Shown: positions 45,397 to 55,206, counted from the stretch's first letter. The stretch is DNA of 64,000 nucleotides from CAIVAT01 sp037133475 (GCA_037133475.1 JBAXOB010000008.1:1-64000), one strand, 5' to 3'. Made by a program: numbers and translations. Notes: generated by a model from the sequence alone, not told the origin.

Positions 45397-46803
45397 ATGA
45401 TATATCAGAATGTAGAAATTATCGATGCGGGGGCTGAAGGGATGGCTGTTGGCAAGATCGATGAAAAGATTATTTTTATTCCGTTTGTCGTTCCGGGCGA
45501 TGTGGTTGATGTGCAGATAACCCGGAAGAAAAAAAAGTTCCTGGAGGGCAAGGCAATTCATATCCACCAGTATTCATCAAAACGTGTTCAGCCCCATTGC
45601 TCCCACTTCGGCCTTTGCGGGGGCTGCCGCTGGCAAAACATGCAGTACGGGGAACAGCTTTATTACAAGCAGAAGCAGGTTCATGAAAGCATGACAAGGA
45701 TCGGGAAGGTGGCAAACCCGGGGATTCTCCCCATATTGCCTTCGCCGGCAACCCGCTATTACCGGAACAAACTGGATTTCACCTTTTCCAACCACCGCTG
45801 GTTAACCGATGAGGACAGGAACCCGGAGGATCATGCCCCCGACACCAACGCGCTGGGATTCCATATCCCTCAGTTTTTCGATAAAGTTGTTGACATCCGG
45901 GAGTGCTTTCACATGAAAGATCCCTCGAATGCCATCCGGGATGCAGCCAGGCAGTATGCGCGTGACAATGACCTCTCCTTTTACGATGTGCGCACCTGGC
46001 AGGGCTTCCTCAGAAACCTGATCATCCGCAATACCGAAGCCGGCGGTCTGATGGTAATCCTGGTGGTGCGCAATGAGGATGATGAGATCATTAAAATGCT
46101 GGATTACCTTGCCGGACGCTTCCCGGAGATCAACAGTCTTTTTTATGTGATAAACCCGAAGAAAAACGACACGATTTACGATCTTGCCTTCAACCTGTAC
46201 CGTGGCAAACCTTATATCACTGAAATCATGCCTCCCTTCAGGACCGGCGGGAAGGAAATTGAATTCAGGATCGGCCCCGCCTCCTTTTTCCAGACCAATT
46301 CGCTGCAGGCCATGAACCTTTACAGGACTGCCGCAGAATTTGCCGGTTTCAGCGGAGATGAGCATGTTTACGACCTTTATACCGGTACCGGGACCATAGC
46401 CAATTACATTGCGCCCTACGTCAGGAAAGTAACAGGCATCGAATCGGTGGAGGCGGCTATCGCCGATGCCGCGGTCAACTCACAAATCAACGGGATTGGC
46501 AACACCCTGTTTTTTGCCGGGGAAGCTGAAAAGATCCTTACAACCGAGTTTATCGAAATGCAAGGCCGGCCTGATATTATTATAACGGATCCCCCCAGGA
46601 ACGGCATGCATGAAAAGGTGGTGCGGTCAATCCTTGAGGTTAAGCCTTCAAAGGTGGTGTATGTCAGTTGCAATCCTGCGACCCAGGCCCGGGATATAGC
46701 CCTCATGTGCGATCAGTACAACCTGGAAAAATGTCAGCCGGTGGATATGTTTCCCCATACCCATCATGTTGAAAATGTGGCATTACTGAAAACCAGGGGC
46801 TAA
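45397..46803 (+). CDS. rlmD: 23S rRNA (uracil-5-)-methyltransferase RlmD/RumA family
   Basis: A 468-aa SAM-dependent methyltransferase. An N-terminal TRAM domain (about 1-60) is followed by the Cys-rich cluster CSHFGLCGGC, the SAM site VYDLYTGTGT, and the catalytic motif YVSCNPATQARD with the nucleophilic Cys. It makes m5U in 23S rRNA (or tRNA in some Bacteroidota relatives). Length and motif order are normal. It overlaps aroK tail to tail by 4 nt. Confidence 0.9.
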   Translation: MIYQNVEIIDAGAEGMAVGKIDEKIIFIPFVVPGDVVDVQITRKKKKFLEGKAIHIHQYSSKRVQPHCSHFGLCGGCRWQNMQYGEQLYYKQKQVHESMTRIGKVANPGILPILPSPATRYYRNKLDFTFSNHRWLTDEDRNPEDHAPDTNALGFHIPQFFDKVVDIRECFHMKDPSNAIRDAARQYARDNDLSFYDVRTWQGFLRNLIIRNTEAGGLMVILVVRNEDDEIIKMLDYLAGRFPEINSLFYVINPKKNDTIYDLAFNLYRGKPYITEIMPPFRTGGKEIEFRIGPASFFQTNSLQAMNLYRTAAEFAGFSGDEHVYDLYTGTGTIANYIAPYVRKVTGIESVEAAIADAAVNSQINGIGNTLFFAGEAEKILTTEFIEMQGRPDIIITDPPRNGMHEKVVRSILEVKPSKVVYVSCNPATQARDIALMCDQYNLEKCQPVDMFPHTHHVENVALLKTRG

Positions 46804-47315
46804 CGCTCATTAATCCTGCCCGTGATCATGGCAGCCAGCGAATCCATATCCAGGGTGGCGGCATCCATCACAAAATCAGCCTGTTTGTAGTAAAATTCCC
46901 TTTCACGAAGCTGGACGGTAACATGATGCGTAAGATCATCTCCATGGATATCCTTTAACAGCGGTCTTTTGCGTTTTACCAGTTTAAGACGCTGGACCAG
47001 CTTATCAACTTCCCACTGCAGATAGACCGAGATCCCCGATTCCCTGATGACCCGCATGTTGTCGAAAAAACAGGGGGTTCCGCCCCCTGTGGAAATAACG
47101 ACCTGGTCCCAGCCAGTAGATTCAGCCAGCAACGACTGTTCAATTTTCCTGAAAACCTCTTCATCATATTTCTCGAAAAAATCCAGGACACTGATACGAA
47201 ACCGTTCTTCGAACAGATAATCGATATCAACAAAAGAATATCCCAGTTTCGCGGCAAGAAGCTGACCCAGGTTTGATTTCCCGGATGCCATATAACCGAT
47301 CAGATAGATACGCAT
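46800..47315 (-). CDS. aroK: Shikimate kinase
   Basis: A 171-aa kinase that phosphorylates shikimate in the chorismate pathway. The Walker A reads GYMASGKSN, the shikimate-binding residues are in DIDYLFEERF, and the glycine-rich motif is STGGGTPC. The start at 47315 (MRIYLIGYM) is chosen because residues upstream do not fit the family. It is convergent with rlmD and divergent from the DUF1573 gene. Confidence 0.92.
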   Translation of the reverse strand: MRIYLIGYMASGKSNLGQLLAAKLGYSFVDIDYLFEERFRISVLDFFEKYDEEVFRKIEQSLLAESTGWDQVVISTGGGTPCFFDNMRVIRESGISVYLQWEVDKLVQRLKLVKRKRPLLKDIHGDDLTHHVTVQLREREFYYKQADFVMDAATLDMDSLAAMITGRINER

Positions 47316-47341
47316 AGCGGTAAAATTATGAATTTTATTCG

Positions 47342-47349
47342 TACCTTTG
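47342..47349 (+). promoter_or_regulatory. -7 promoter element of the DUF1573-yajC-ybbR-coaE unit
   Basis: TACCTTTG is an exact TAnnTTTG match 25 nt before the DUF1573 start codon, in the divergent gap with aroK. Confidence 0.6.
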
Positions 47350-47374
47350 CACACCATTTCAAGTCGCTTTTACC

Positions 47375-47857
47375 ATGAACTTCAGGAATTTTACTGCAAC
47401 CATCTTATTGTTAGCCATCTTCATGATTTCCGGCTGCAAAACGGGCAACCGGAACGGACAGGACACCCTTTCCACAGATGTGGTGAACAACCCGAATTCG
47501 GCGAGTGGCAGCGTAAACAAGGGATCGCTGCCGGCTATTAAATTTGACGATATTGAACACGATTTCGGCCGTATTATCGAAGGGGAAACTGTTTCCTATT
47601 CCTTCAATTTTAAAAATTCAGGAAAGTCCGACCTGCTCATTGCCGAAGTCAGCACTTCGTGCGGATGTACGGTGCCATCCTATCCCAAAACCCCCATTCG
47701 CCCCGGTGAAAAGGGGACCATCAAAGTTGCTTTCAACAGCAACGGAAAGCGGGGGTACCAGAATAAAAACATCCTGGTGGTATCCAATACCCAGCCTAAC
47801 ACGACGGTAATACGGATCAAGGCGCAGGTAGTGAATCCAGGAACTGAAAAAAAATAA
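47375..47857 (+). CDS. DUF1573 domain lipoprotein
   Basis: A 160-aa lipoprotein with lipobox ISGC (Cys21). The DUF1573 domain occupies about 55-155, with SYSFNFKNSGKSDLLIAEV and the invariant-looking TSCGCTVPSYPKTPI. The family is very common in Bacteroidota and has an Ig-like fold; its role is unknown. Its position before yajC is conserved in the phylum. Confidence 0.88.
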   Translation: MNFRNFTATILLLAIFMISGCKTGNRNGQDTLSTDVVNNPNSASGSVNKGSLPAIKFDDIEHDFGRIIEGETVSYSFNFKNSGKSDLLIAEVSTSCGCTVPSYPKTPIRPGEKGTIKVAFNSNGKRGYQNKNILVVSNTQPNTTVIRIKAQVVNPGTEKK

Positions 47858-47925
47858 TGAGAATACCCGATTTGCCAACCCATAATAAAAGAGAATAATT
47901 AACATTAATTTTAATTGAACTTATC

Positions 47926-48258
47926 ATGATGAATCTTCTTAACATTCTTTTAATGGCTCCCCAGGGCGGCCCGGGTGCCCAGCAAAATGGCTGGTACTCG
48001 TTTCTTCCTTTGCTGCTGATCGTTGTCGTATTTTATTTTTTCTTCATCCGCCCGCAGATGAAGCGCTCGAAGGATCAGAAAAAATTCAAGGAAAGTCTTC
48101 AGAAGGGACAAAAGGTGATCACCATCGGAGGAATCCATGGCCGGATTGTCGAAATCCAGGAGACGACTGTAACGATTGAAGTCGAAAACAGTGTCAGGCT
48201 GCGCATTGAGAAATCTGCAGTAGCAATGGACAATTCTCAAACGATCGAAGCAAAATAA
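47926..48258 (+). CDS. yajC: Preprotein translocase subunit YajC
   Basis: A 110-aa small membrane protein. One segment (about 22-42, FLPLLLIVVVFYFFFI) is followed by RPQMKRSKDQKKF and the cytoplasmic beta domain with ITIGGIHGRIVEI. It associates with SecDF. Length is normal. Confidence 0.93.
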   Translation: MMNLLNILLMAPQGGPGAQQNGWYSFLPLLLIVVVFYFFFIRPQMKRSKDQKKFKESLQKGQKVITIGGIHGRIVEIQETTVTIEVENSVRLRIEKSAVAMDNSQTIEAK

Positions 48259-48279
48259 CCCATATTAACAGTCAACCCG

Positions 48280-48870
48280 ATGAAATCCGATTTTCTTGAA
48301 TTCATCGGAAATGCCAGGCAGCGCCGAAGTGAAAAGTTCAGGAATCAACTGTATATTTTCATCGTCTGCCTGGTTCTTTCTGTCTTTATCTGGGCCCTGG
48401 TCAGGCTCTCACAGGATTACTATTATTCCATCGAATATAACCTGCACTACACGCAGGTTCCCGGTAACCTGAAATTGACAAGCACCTCCGATTCGACGCT
48501 GAACCTGAAGATCAGGGTCCAGGGATTCGAATTTTTCTCTGAACAGTTCCTGATCAGGCAGGACAGGGAATATGACGTCAGCCTCAGAAATGTCCGCCTG
48601 CGTTATAACGGTGACCATGTATGGGGCTACCTGGTGACCAACCAGGTAGGTAAAGAGATTATCTCTCAATCGAATTTCCCAAGCGACGTTTATTTTGTGT
48701 CACCCGACACCCTCTTTTTTGAATTCGAGAAGCAAACCATAAGGAAAATTCCCGTGCGTATCGCACCTGAACTGGTGAAGGTACAATCGGATAAAAAGGA
48801 CTCTGTCAGGCATAGGCCCGACAGTATCAGGCATCTCGACCCGAATAATATAAATTTCAGAAAACACTGA
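48280..48870 (+). CDS. YbbR-like domain protein (CdaR-related)
   Basis: A 196-aa protein with one membrane segment (about 25-43) and an extracytoplasmic YbbR-like domain (about 50-170). It lies 21 nt after yajC and 2 nt before coaE, the standard Bacteroidota order. In Firmicutes YbbR proteins (CdaR) regulate diadenylate cyclase; here only one YbbR repeat is seen and no cdaA is adjacent, so that role is not established. Confidence 0.8.
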   Translation: MKSDFLEFIGNARQRRSEKFRNQLYIFIVCLVLSVFIWALVRLSQDYYYSIEYNLHYTQVPGNLKLTSTSDSTLNLKIRVQGFEFFSEQFLIRQDREYDVSLRNVRLRYNGDHVWGYLVTNQVGKEIISQSNFPSDVYFVSPDTLFFEFEKQTIRKIPVRIAPELVKVQSDKKDSVRHRPDSIRHLDPNNINFRKH

Positions 48871-48872
48871 CG

Positions 48873-49487
48873 ATGGTTAAAGTGGGCCTTACCGGGAATA
48901 TTGGAAGCGGAAAAACGACCATCGCCAGGATCTTTGCCACGCTCGGAATCCCTGTCTACAATGCCGACGATGAATCGAAGAAATTCCTGGATGATCCTGT
49001 CGTGAAAAACGAGATCCTCAAACAGTTCGGGTATGGCATCCTCACAAATAACCAGGAAATCAATCGCCGTTCGCTGGCCTCCATCGTTTTTACGGACCCA
49101 TTCGCCCTGGAAATCCTGAATTCGATCCTGCATCCACGCGTAAAGGTCGATTTCAGGAAATGGAGCGATGACCAGCCAGATGCTCCTTACGTCATCCAGG
49201 AGGCCGCGATTATTTTTGAATCAGGATCGGCGGCTGAATACAATTATATCATCCATACCTCCTGTCCGAAAGAAATTGCAATCGACCGGATTATCTACAG
49301 AGACAGGATTGATGTCAACTCTGTCATGCGTCGGATGCAGTTCCAGATGGATGATGCCGAAAAGTCAGCTTTAGCCGGTTTTATTATCCGCAACGACGGT
49401 TCTGAACTGGTGATCCCTCAGGTTCTTGCCATCCACCGGAAATTATTGGATCTTACCATAAAAACAGTTAATTCGCCCTTAGATTAA
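48873..49487 (+). CDS. coaE: Dephospho-CoA kinase
   Basis: A 204-aa P-loop kinase for the last step of CoA synthesis. The Walker A is GNIGSGKTT, and the substrate motifs YNADDESKKFL and EAAIIFESG are typical. Length is normal. It ends the DUF1573-yajC-ybbR-coaE unit. Confidence 0.93.
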   Translation: MVKVGLTGNIGSGKTTIARIFATLGIPVYNADDESKKFLDDPVVKNEILKQFGYGILTNNQEINRRSLASIVFTDPFALEILNSILHPRVKVDFRKWSDDQPDAPYVIQEAAIIFESGSAAEYNYIIHTSCPKEIAIDRIIYRDRIDVNSVMRRMQFQMDDAEKSALAGFIIRNDGSELVIPQVLAIHRKLLDLTIKTVNSPLD

Positions 49488-49840
49488 TCCTCCTGCTTTT
49501 GGATATCAACCTCATTTCCAACAACCGTCCTGCCGATTGCAAATAAAGTCCTGCCGGCCGGTATGGATAATACACCACTGATGCTCCCTTGCCTATAATT
49601 GCGCACACCTCCGGGGTTGTTTTTAAATCACCAGTGCCCTCCCTGAGTACTTCGAGACAATTCAGGGCCGGCTGATGGCAAATGAAATCAATGCCTGCGA
49701 AACCGCTAATCAGTATTTTCAGGAAAATTCCATGTCTCATTTTTCAAAAAAGGGTTATTCTGTAAGCACTGGTAAAGAAATTTGGATATACCAACCGGGT
49801 TTACCTTCAAATCCGCTACTTTTGTGTCTTAAAGCCTCCT
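49488..49840. other. 353-nt gap between coaE and mqnA
   Basis: No supported gene is present. A 90-codon frame on the minus strand (49468-49740) has no recognisable family and overlaps the coaE end. The only signal is a -7 promoter element at 49817. Confidence 0.5.
49817..49824 (+). promoter_or_regulatory. -7 promoter element of mqnA
   Basis: TACTTTTG is an exact TAnnTTTG match 17 nt before the mqnA start codon. Confidence 0.6.
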
Positions 49841-50584
49841 ATGGAATTACTCAGGATTTCTGCCGTATCATATCTCAATACCTTCCCGTTTGTTTATGGA
49901 CTTAAAGAATCGGGGATTTTAACAAACTTCACCCTTTCACTGCAGGTGCCCTCCCTCTGCGCCGAACAACTGAAAAACGGTAATGCCGACCTCGCCCTGG
50001 TCCCGGTGGCCGCCCTGCCTGAAATCGGGCAGTATCATTTTGTCTCCGATTACTGCATCGGTGCTGTCGGCGAAGTGAAGACCGTATTGCTCCTTTCGAA
50101 AGTCCCGATTAACCAAATAACAAGGGTTTTCCTTGATTTCGATTCACGGACATCCGTAGAATTGGTAAAGTTACTGGCCCGCCGTTTCTGGCATATCGAA
50201 CCCGCCTGGGAGAAACTCAAATCAGGAGAGGCTGAATCGCAGCATGATATTGAAGCACTGGTGGCCATTGGCGATAAAACCTTCCGCATCAGGGAAGATT
50301 TTCCCTATGTTTATGACCTTGCCTCCGAATGGATTCGATTTACAGGGTTACCCTTTGTGTTCGCAGCGTGGGTATCACGAAAAAAACTAGGGGAAGAGGC
50401 TGTTGATCTTTTTACCCGGGCCATTGCCCATGGCGTCAACAACAAGCCTGCGTGTATTGAATATTTCCGGGATAAACTGCCTGCATACGAAAATTGCCTG
50501 GCCTATCTTGAAGATAACATCTCCTTTGAGTTCGATAAACGCAAGAAAGAGGGCCTGGCCCTCTTCCTTAATTACCTGAAATAG
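49841..50584 (+). CDS. mqnA: Chorismate dehydratase MqnA
   Basis: A 247-aa protein of the periplasmic-binding-protein-like fold that dehydrates chorismate to 3-enolpyruvylbenzoate, the entry of the futalosine menaquinone route. The N-terminus ISAVSYLNTFPFVYGL, GNADLALVPVAALPE and SDYCIGAVGEVKTVLL are typical of MqnA. It stands alone; the other mqn genes are not in the window. Its presence indicates menaquinone respiration. Confidence 0.9.
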   Translation: MELLRISAVSYLNTFPFVYGLKESGILTNFTLSLQVPSLCAEQLKNGNADLALVPVAALPEIGQYHFVSDYCIGAVGEVKTVLLLSKVPINQITRVFLDFDSRTSVELVKLLARRFWHIEPAWEKLKSGEAESQHDIEALVAIGDKTFRIREDFPYVYDLASEWIRFTGLPFVFAAWVSRKKLGEEAVDLFTRAIAHGVNNKPACIEYFRDKLPAYENCLAYLEDNISFEFDKRKKEGLALFLNYLK

Positions 50585-50602
50585 CAAGATTTTGTGTGCG
50601 GG

Positions 50603-52552
50603 TTATTTTTTAACTGGATAACCGCTCTTCTTTGACATCTCTTCCAGCCGTTTCTGAAATCCCGACTTCTTGATCGGTTTCTTCCTGTTGGCTTCAATCT
50701 GCAGATGAAGCTTTTTCTCATCAATCGTCGCCCTGATGATATAGATCTGGGCAAAGGTGAGCAGGTTCGCCAGCAGGTAATAGTAACTCAGACCCGATGA
50801 ATAGTCGTTGAACCAGAAGAGGAACATCACCGGCATCATGTACATCATGGTTTTCATCCCGGGCATCTGCGATTGCTGCGACCCCATCATCTGGTCATTG
50901 ATCCGGGTGTAGATCACACTCGAAATAGTCATCAGCAGTGCAAACAAACTGATATGGTCGCCATAAAAGGGTATCGAGATCCCGTTCGGGAAGGTCCAGA
51001 TGGAATCATAGGAGGAAAGGTCGGTAGCCCATAAAAAAGACTGCTGGCGAAGTTCGATGGAGGAGGGGAAAAAGCGGAACATGGCAATCAGGATGGGCAT
51101 CTGCAGGAGGAGCGGAATACACCCGGCCATCGGGTTAACGCCAGCCTTTTTGTAGAGTTCCATGGTGGCCGACTGCTTTTTCATGGCATCCTCTTTTTTC
51201 GGGTATTTCTTGCCAAGCTCATCGATTTCAGGTTTTAACACCCGCATCTTTGCAGAGGATTTGTAGGTCTTGAAGGCAATCGGGAAGAGGATGGTCTTTA
51301 AGAGGATGGTCAGGATAAGGATGATAATACCATAGTTCCATCCGAAATTTCCAAAGAAGGTAAACACCGGGATCACTGCATAAATGTTGATCCAGGCCAT
51401 CAGGAAGAAACCCCAGCCCAGCGGGATCTGTTTTTCCAGGTCCTGCTGGTATTTTTTCAACCCGTAATACTTGTTCGGGCCGAAGTACATCGACATGGAG
51501 ATTGTCTTGCCATCCTTGGGAACAAAGGGAATTCCCACTTCGGCAGCCATCGACTTCAGGCTATGGTTTTCGCCGGGAGGGGTCGTACTGCTTAACCGCG
51601 GCTCACTGAAAAAATCATCCGAAATCAGGGTACTGGTGAAGAATTGCTGCTTGAACGAAACCCATTTTATCCGCTCGTTTTTCAGGATCTTCTCTTCGTC
51701 CTTGGTTTGTGACAGGTTATCGACCTTATCTTCGGCATATTTATAAAACAGGCCTGAGCTCATCCGTTCCATTTTCGTGCTCTTTTCAAGCCGGTTCAGG
51801 TTATCCCGCCAGTTCAGCACAAGGTACTTGGTGGAGGGATCCATCACCTCCGCCATATTGACAAACTTCACGGAATAGCGGAGCATATATTCGTTCCCCT
51901 TCACCGTGTAGGTATATTCAATGAATTTGCTGCGATCAACCGTAGAGTCCGTTGCACTTATATAAAGACGCATCCCGAATTTCACAGAATCCTTCCCCGC
52001 CACCTTCAGATTCGTCTGCCCGGCAGTCCGTGCATCAGGCCAGAAGGGCTGAAAATAAAGCCTGTTGGTATTGATGATCCTGTTGTTTGAGAAAAATGAC
52101 AATCCGAACTGGAGGGAATCCTTATCCATCAATACAAGCGGGCGCTTATCCCAGGTAAGGTAATCCTTGAGTTCAACCTGCGCGATCTTTCCTCCCAGGG
52201 AGACGATGTTGATTTTCAGCAGGTCACTTTCAATGCTGTAGGTGGTATCCTTGCCAATGGCTGCACCGGCAAAAGCTCCCAGTTCATCTCTCAGCGAAAG
52301 CTTTAAAACGCTGAGTGAGTCAGCTTTCCCGCCAACTGCCAGCGCTTTGTCCTTTTGCCTGGTAACCTCGGCGGTATGTTGCCTGGCAAGTGCCTTAACA
52401 TCAGAATCATGACGGGCCTGGTTTACCAGGTTTATCGAGTCAACTTTTCTTTTCTGTTGCATAAGCTGCTCCTCCGATGGTTTCATCAGGTAGCTGTAAG
52501 CAATGAAAATCCCAAAGATCAGGACGAGGCCAATAATGGTATTTTTATTCAT
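50603..52552 (-). CDS. yidC: Membrane protein insertase YidC
   Basis: A 649-aa Oxa1-family insertase. It has the N-terminal membrane anchor (about 6-24), a large periplasmic beta domain (about 60-350), and the conserved core of five segments including PMAGCIPLLLQMPILIAMF and WFNDYSSGLSYYYLLANLL. The C-terminus is basic. It inserts inner-membrane proteins with or without Sec. Length is typical for Bacteroidota. Confidence 0.95.
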   Translation of the reverse strand: MNKNTIIGLVLIFGIFIAYSYLMKPSEEQLMQQKRKVDSINLVNQARHDSDVKALARQHTAEVTRQKDKALAVGGKADSLSVLKLSLRDELGAFAGAAIGKDTTYSIESDLLKINIVSLGGKIAQVELKDYLTWDKRPLVLMDKDSLQFGLSFFSNNRIINTNRLYFQPFWPDARTAGQTNLKVAGKDSVKFGMRLYISATDSTVDRSKFIEYTYTVKGNEYMLRYSVKFVNMAEVMDPSTKYLVLNWRDNLNRLEKSTKMERMSSGLFYKYAEDKVDNLSQTKDEEKILKNERIKWVSFKQQFFTSTLISDDFFSEPRLSSTTPPGENHSLKSMAAEVGIPFVPKDGKTISMSMYFGPNKYYGLKKYQQDLEKQIPLGWGFFLMAWINIYAVIPVFTFFGNFGWNYGIIILILTILLKTILFPIAFKTYKSSAKMRVLKPEIDELGKKYPKKEDAMKKQSATMELYKKAGVNPMAGCIPLLLQMPILIAMFRFFPSSIELRQQSFLWATDLSSYDSIWTFPNGISIPFYGDHISLFALLMTISSVIYTRINDQMMGSQQSQMPGMKTMMYMMPVMFLFWFNDYSSGLSYYYLLANLLTFAQIYIIRATIDEKKLHLQIEANRKKPIKKSGFQKRLEEMSKKSGYPVKK

Positions 52553-52575
52553 AGCGGGTAGTGGAAAAATGGGTG

Positions 52576-52583
52576 CAAAGGTA
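52576..52583 (-). promoter_or_regulatory. -7 promoter element of yidC
   Basis: On the minus strand the bases read TACCTTTG, an exact TAnnTTTG match 23 nt before the yidC start, just beyond the pyrG stop. Confidence 0.55.
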
Positions 52584-52594
52584 CAAAAATGTCG

Positions 52595-54205
52595 TTATCT
52601 GTCAGCGTATTCCTTTGCTGCTTTGACAAAACTAACGAAAAGCGGGTGTGGCCGGGCAACGGTACTCTTGTATTCGGGATGGAACTGAACGCCAAAAAAC
52701 CACGGATGACCAACGAGTTCGATGATCTCTACGAGATTGTCCTTCTCATTCATCCCGACAGGCCGCATGCCGGCCTGGGTAAAGGCATCCAGGTATTCGT
52801 TATTAAATTCATAGCGGTGCCGGTGTCTCTCCTTGATATCCTTCTGTTGGTATACGTCAAAAATTCTTGAGTCGGCCGATAATTTGCAGGGATAGGAGCC
52901 CAGCCGCATGGTGCCTCCAAGTCCGGATATCTTTTTTTGCATCTCCATCATGTCGATGACGGGAAATGGCGTGAGTTTGTTGAATTCTGTTGAATGGGCG
53001 CCTGTCAACCCGAGAACATTCCTCCCGAATTCAATCACCGCACATTGCATACCAAGGCAGATCCCAAAAAATGGAATTTTTTTCTCCCTGGCAAACCTGA
53101 TGGCTGATATTTTCCCCTCGATTCCCCGTTCACCAAAACCCGGGGCAACCAGGATACCGTCAAGTTTTCCCAGCTTTTCGGCCACATTCGAATCGTCGAT
53201 AAATTCGGAATGAAAAGTCTGAACCTTCACCCTGACGCCATTGGAGGCTCCTGAATGAATGAACGATTCGTTGATCGATTTATAGGCATCCTTCAATTCG
53301 ACATATTTTCCGACAAGCCCGATGTTAACGTCGCTGGAAGGATGTTTCATGGTATAGAGAAACTGCTCCCAGTCAACCAGGTCGGGTTCCTGGTCACAGG
53401 GCATTTTTGTCTTTTTCAGGATTTCCAGGTCAAGGTTTTCCTCGCGCATCAGGATGGGAACATCATAGATCGATTCGGCATCGATGCATTCGATCACCGA
53501 GGTAGGACTTACATTACAGAACAACGCAATCTTATTGCGGATCCCCTCCGATAAATGACGTTCGGTGCGGCAAACAATAATGTCGGGCTGTACCCCTGAT
53601 TCCAGCAGGGTCTTTACCGAATGCTGGGTGGGCTTTGTCTTCAGCTCCCCGGCTGCGGCAAGATAGGGTACAAGGGTAAGATGCACCACCACGCAATTCC
53701 TGCCCAGTTCCCATCTAAGCTGGCGGACGGCTTCAATAAAAGGCAGGGATTCAATGTCCCCGACAGTTCCGCCGATCTCAGTAATGATGAAATCATAATC
53801 ACCGCGGTTGGCCAGGAGTTTGATCCGGTATTTGATCTCATCCGTAATGTGGGGAATAACCTGTACCGTCTCCCCGAGATATTCGCCCTTGCGTTCCTTG
53901 GTGATGACCGACTGGTAGATTACCCCGGTTGTGACGTTGTTGGCCTGGGAGGTAGGAACATTCGAGAACCGCTCGTAATGCCCGAGGTCGAGATCGGTCT
54001 CGGCTCCGTCTTCGGTTACAAAACATTCCCCGTGTTCATAGGGATTCAGAGTACCCGGGTCAATGTTGATATAGGGGTCAAGTTTTTGGATAGTCACTGT
54101 AAACCCCCTGGCAACAAGGAGTTTGGCTATGGAGGAGGAAATAATCCCTTTTCCCAATGAGGAAGTGACGCCACCAGTGACGAAAATATATTTTGTTTTT
54201 GACAT
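52595..54205 (-). CDS. pyrG: CTP synthase
   Basis: A 536-aa enzyme that makes CTP from UTP with glutamine as nitrogen donor. The N-terminal synthetase part begins KYIFVTGGVTSSLGKGI, and the C-terminal glutaminase has the nucleophile Cys in FGICLGMQCAV and the His-Glu pair in FHPEYKS. The start at 54205 (MSKTKYIF) is preferred to an upstream Met at 54235. The -7 element at 54233 lies inside the longer version, which supports this choice. Confidence 0.95.
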   Translation of the reverse strand: MSKTKYIFVTGGVTSSLGKGIISSSIAKLLVARGFTVTIQKLDPYINIDPGTLNPYEHGECFVTEDGAETDLDLGHYERFSNVPTSQANNVTTGVIYQSVITKERKGEYLGETVQVIPHITDEIKYRIKLLANRGDYDFIITEIGGTVGDIESLPFIEAVRQLRWELGRNCVVVHLTLVPYLAAAGELKTKPTQHSVKTLLESGVQPDIIVCRTERHLSEGIRNKIALFCNVSPTSVIECIDAESIYDVPILMREENLDLEILKKTKMPCDQEPDLVDWEQFLYTMKHPSSDVNIGLVGKYVELKDAYKSINESFIHSGASNGVRVKVQTFHSEFIDDSNVAEKLGKLDGILVAPGFGERGIEGKISAIRFAREKKIPFFGICLGMQCAVIEFGRNVLGLTGAHSTEFNKLTPFPVIDMMEMQKKISGLGGTMRLGSYPCKLSADSRIFDVYQQKDIKERHRHRYEFNNEYLDAFTQAGMRPVGMNEKDNLVEIIELVGHPWFFGVQFHPEYKSTVARPHPLFVSFVKAAKEYADR

Positions 54206-54232
54206 TAAATGTGTGATTGGGAAAGAACATTG

Positions 54233-54240
54233 CAAAATTA
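54233..54240 (-). promoter_or_regulatory. -7 promoter element of pyrG
   Basis: On the minus strand it reads TAATTTTG, an exact TAnnTTTG match, 27 nt before the preferred pyrG start at 54205. Confidence 0.55.
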
Positions 54241-54283
54241 CGCTAATTATTTAAGAAACGTCATGTTTCCCCCTTTTGTGTTG

Positions 54284-55111
54284 CTATTTTTTCTTCTGGA
54301 TATCAGGCTGGGATATCCGGCGCTTGATTGCAAGTATCTCTGATGCAATCTCCTCGATGGGTTTGTTGGTAACCTGGATCACCGGCCACTCGAAACGGTT
54401 GAAGATATGCTGGGCATAGGTTAATTCCCTGCGGACAAATTCCAGGGAAGAATATTCCCCCGTGGAGCCGCCGAGGTACTGCTGGCGGACAAGGCGCAGG
54501 CTTGAGAGGTCGTGGGCCTGGGTGGTCAGGCCAAACACGTTCCCATAGGGCAGATGGGCAAGGGAATCGGGCAACTCCACCCCCATCACGACAGGATAGT
54601 TTGCTACAAACCAGCCCTTGAAGGCCAGGTAAATACTGAGCGGGGTTTTGAATGTCCGTGAAACACCGACCAGGACGATTTCCGCCTTCTCATACTCGTG
54701 GTCACGCTGGCCATCGTCGTGGTTAAAGGCAAACTGCATCGAATCGATCCGCTTGAAATACTCCTTGTTCAGACTGAAAAACAACCCCGGTTCCCCGGCC
54801 GGGGAATCTGCAAAATGATGCGTCAGGCGCGACAACAGCGGTCCCATCAGGTCAATGGCATCGATGTTGTGAATCCTGCTGTTTTGCAGGATGGTTTCCC
54901 GCAGTCTGTCGGAAACAAGCGTATGAACAATAATACCCTTCTGGCTGGCAGCTTCGGCTACTATCTCTTCGATCTGCTGGTCTGAACGGACCTCCCCCCT
55001 GACCCTGATTTCGGCAATGGAACCGCGGAATTGCGTGAGAGCGGCCATCAGCATTTGTTCCGCTGTCCGCCCTGTGCCATCGGATACAACATATATGGTA
55101 TTCATACCCAA
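54284..55111 (-). CDS. Pyruvate-phosphate-dikinase/PEP-synthase regulatory kinase-phosphorylase (DUF299)
   Basis: A 275-aa bifunctional regulator that uses ADP to phosphorylate, and phosphate to reactivate, the Thr next to the catalytic His of pyruvate phosphate dikinase or PEP synthase. The N-terminal YVVSDGTGRTAE and the P-loop GVSRTFKTPLS (149-159) are diagnostic. It controls the switch between glycolysis and gluconeogenesis. Its divergent neighbour is gap. The dikinase at 60927 lacks the target Thr, so its substrate is probably elsewhere. The start could also be the Met at 55105. Confidence 0.9.
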   Translation of the reverse strand: MGMNTIYVVSDGTGRTAEQMLMAALTQFRGSIAEIRVRGEVRSDQQIEEIVAEAASQKGIIVHTLVSDRLRETILQNSRIHNIDAIDLMGPLLSRLTHHFADSPAGEPGLFFSLNKEYFKRIDSMQFAFNHDDGQRDHEYEKAEIVLVGVSRTFKTPLSIYLAFKGWFVANYPVVMGVELPDSLAHLPYGNVFGLTTQAHDLSSLRLVRQQYLGGSTGEYSSLEFVRRELTYAQHIFNRFEWPVIQVTNKPIEEIASEILAIKRRISQPDIQKKK

Positions 55112-55175
55112 GATTTGCAGAGGATAAAACTAAAACATTTATTTGTTACCGGCAATTTTTCAAGTATGAACTTTG

Positions 55176-55206
55176 TTTGTTTTTAAGGTTAAAAACCATA
55201 ATTTTG
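55176..55206 (+). promoter_or_regulatory. Full Bacteroidota promoter of gap
   Basis: TTTG (55176-55179) is followed after 19 bp by TAATTTTG (55199-55206), a complete match to the TTTG-n19-TAnnTTTG consensus. The start codon of gap is 46 nt further on. This is the best promoter in the window. Confidence 0.8.

Noticed and set aside
49468..49740. 90-codon frame on the minus strand between coaE and mqnA
   Set aside because: It overlaps the coaE end and has no recognisable family, signal peptide or promoter.
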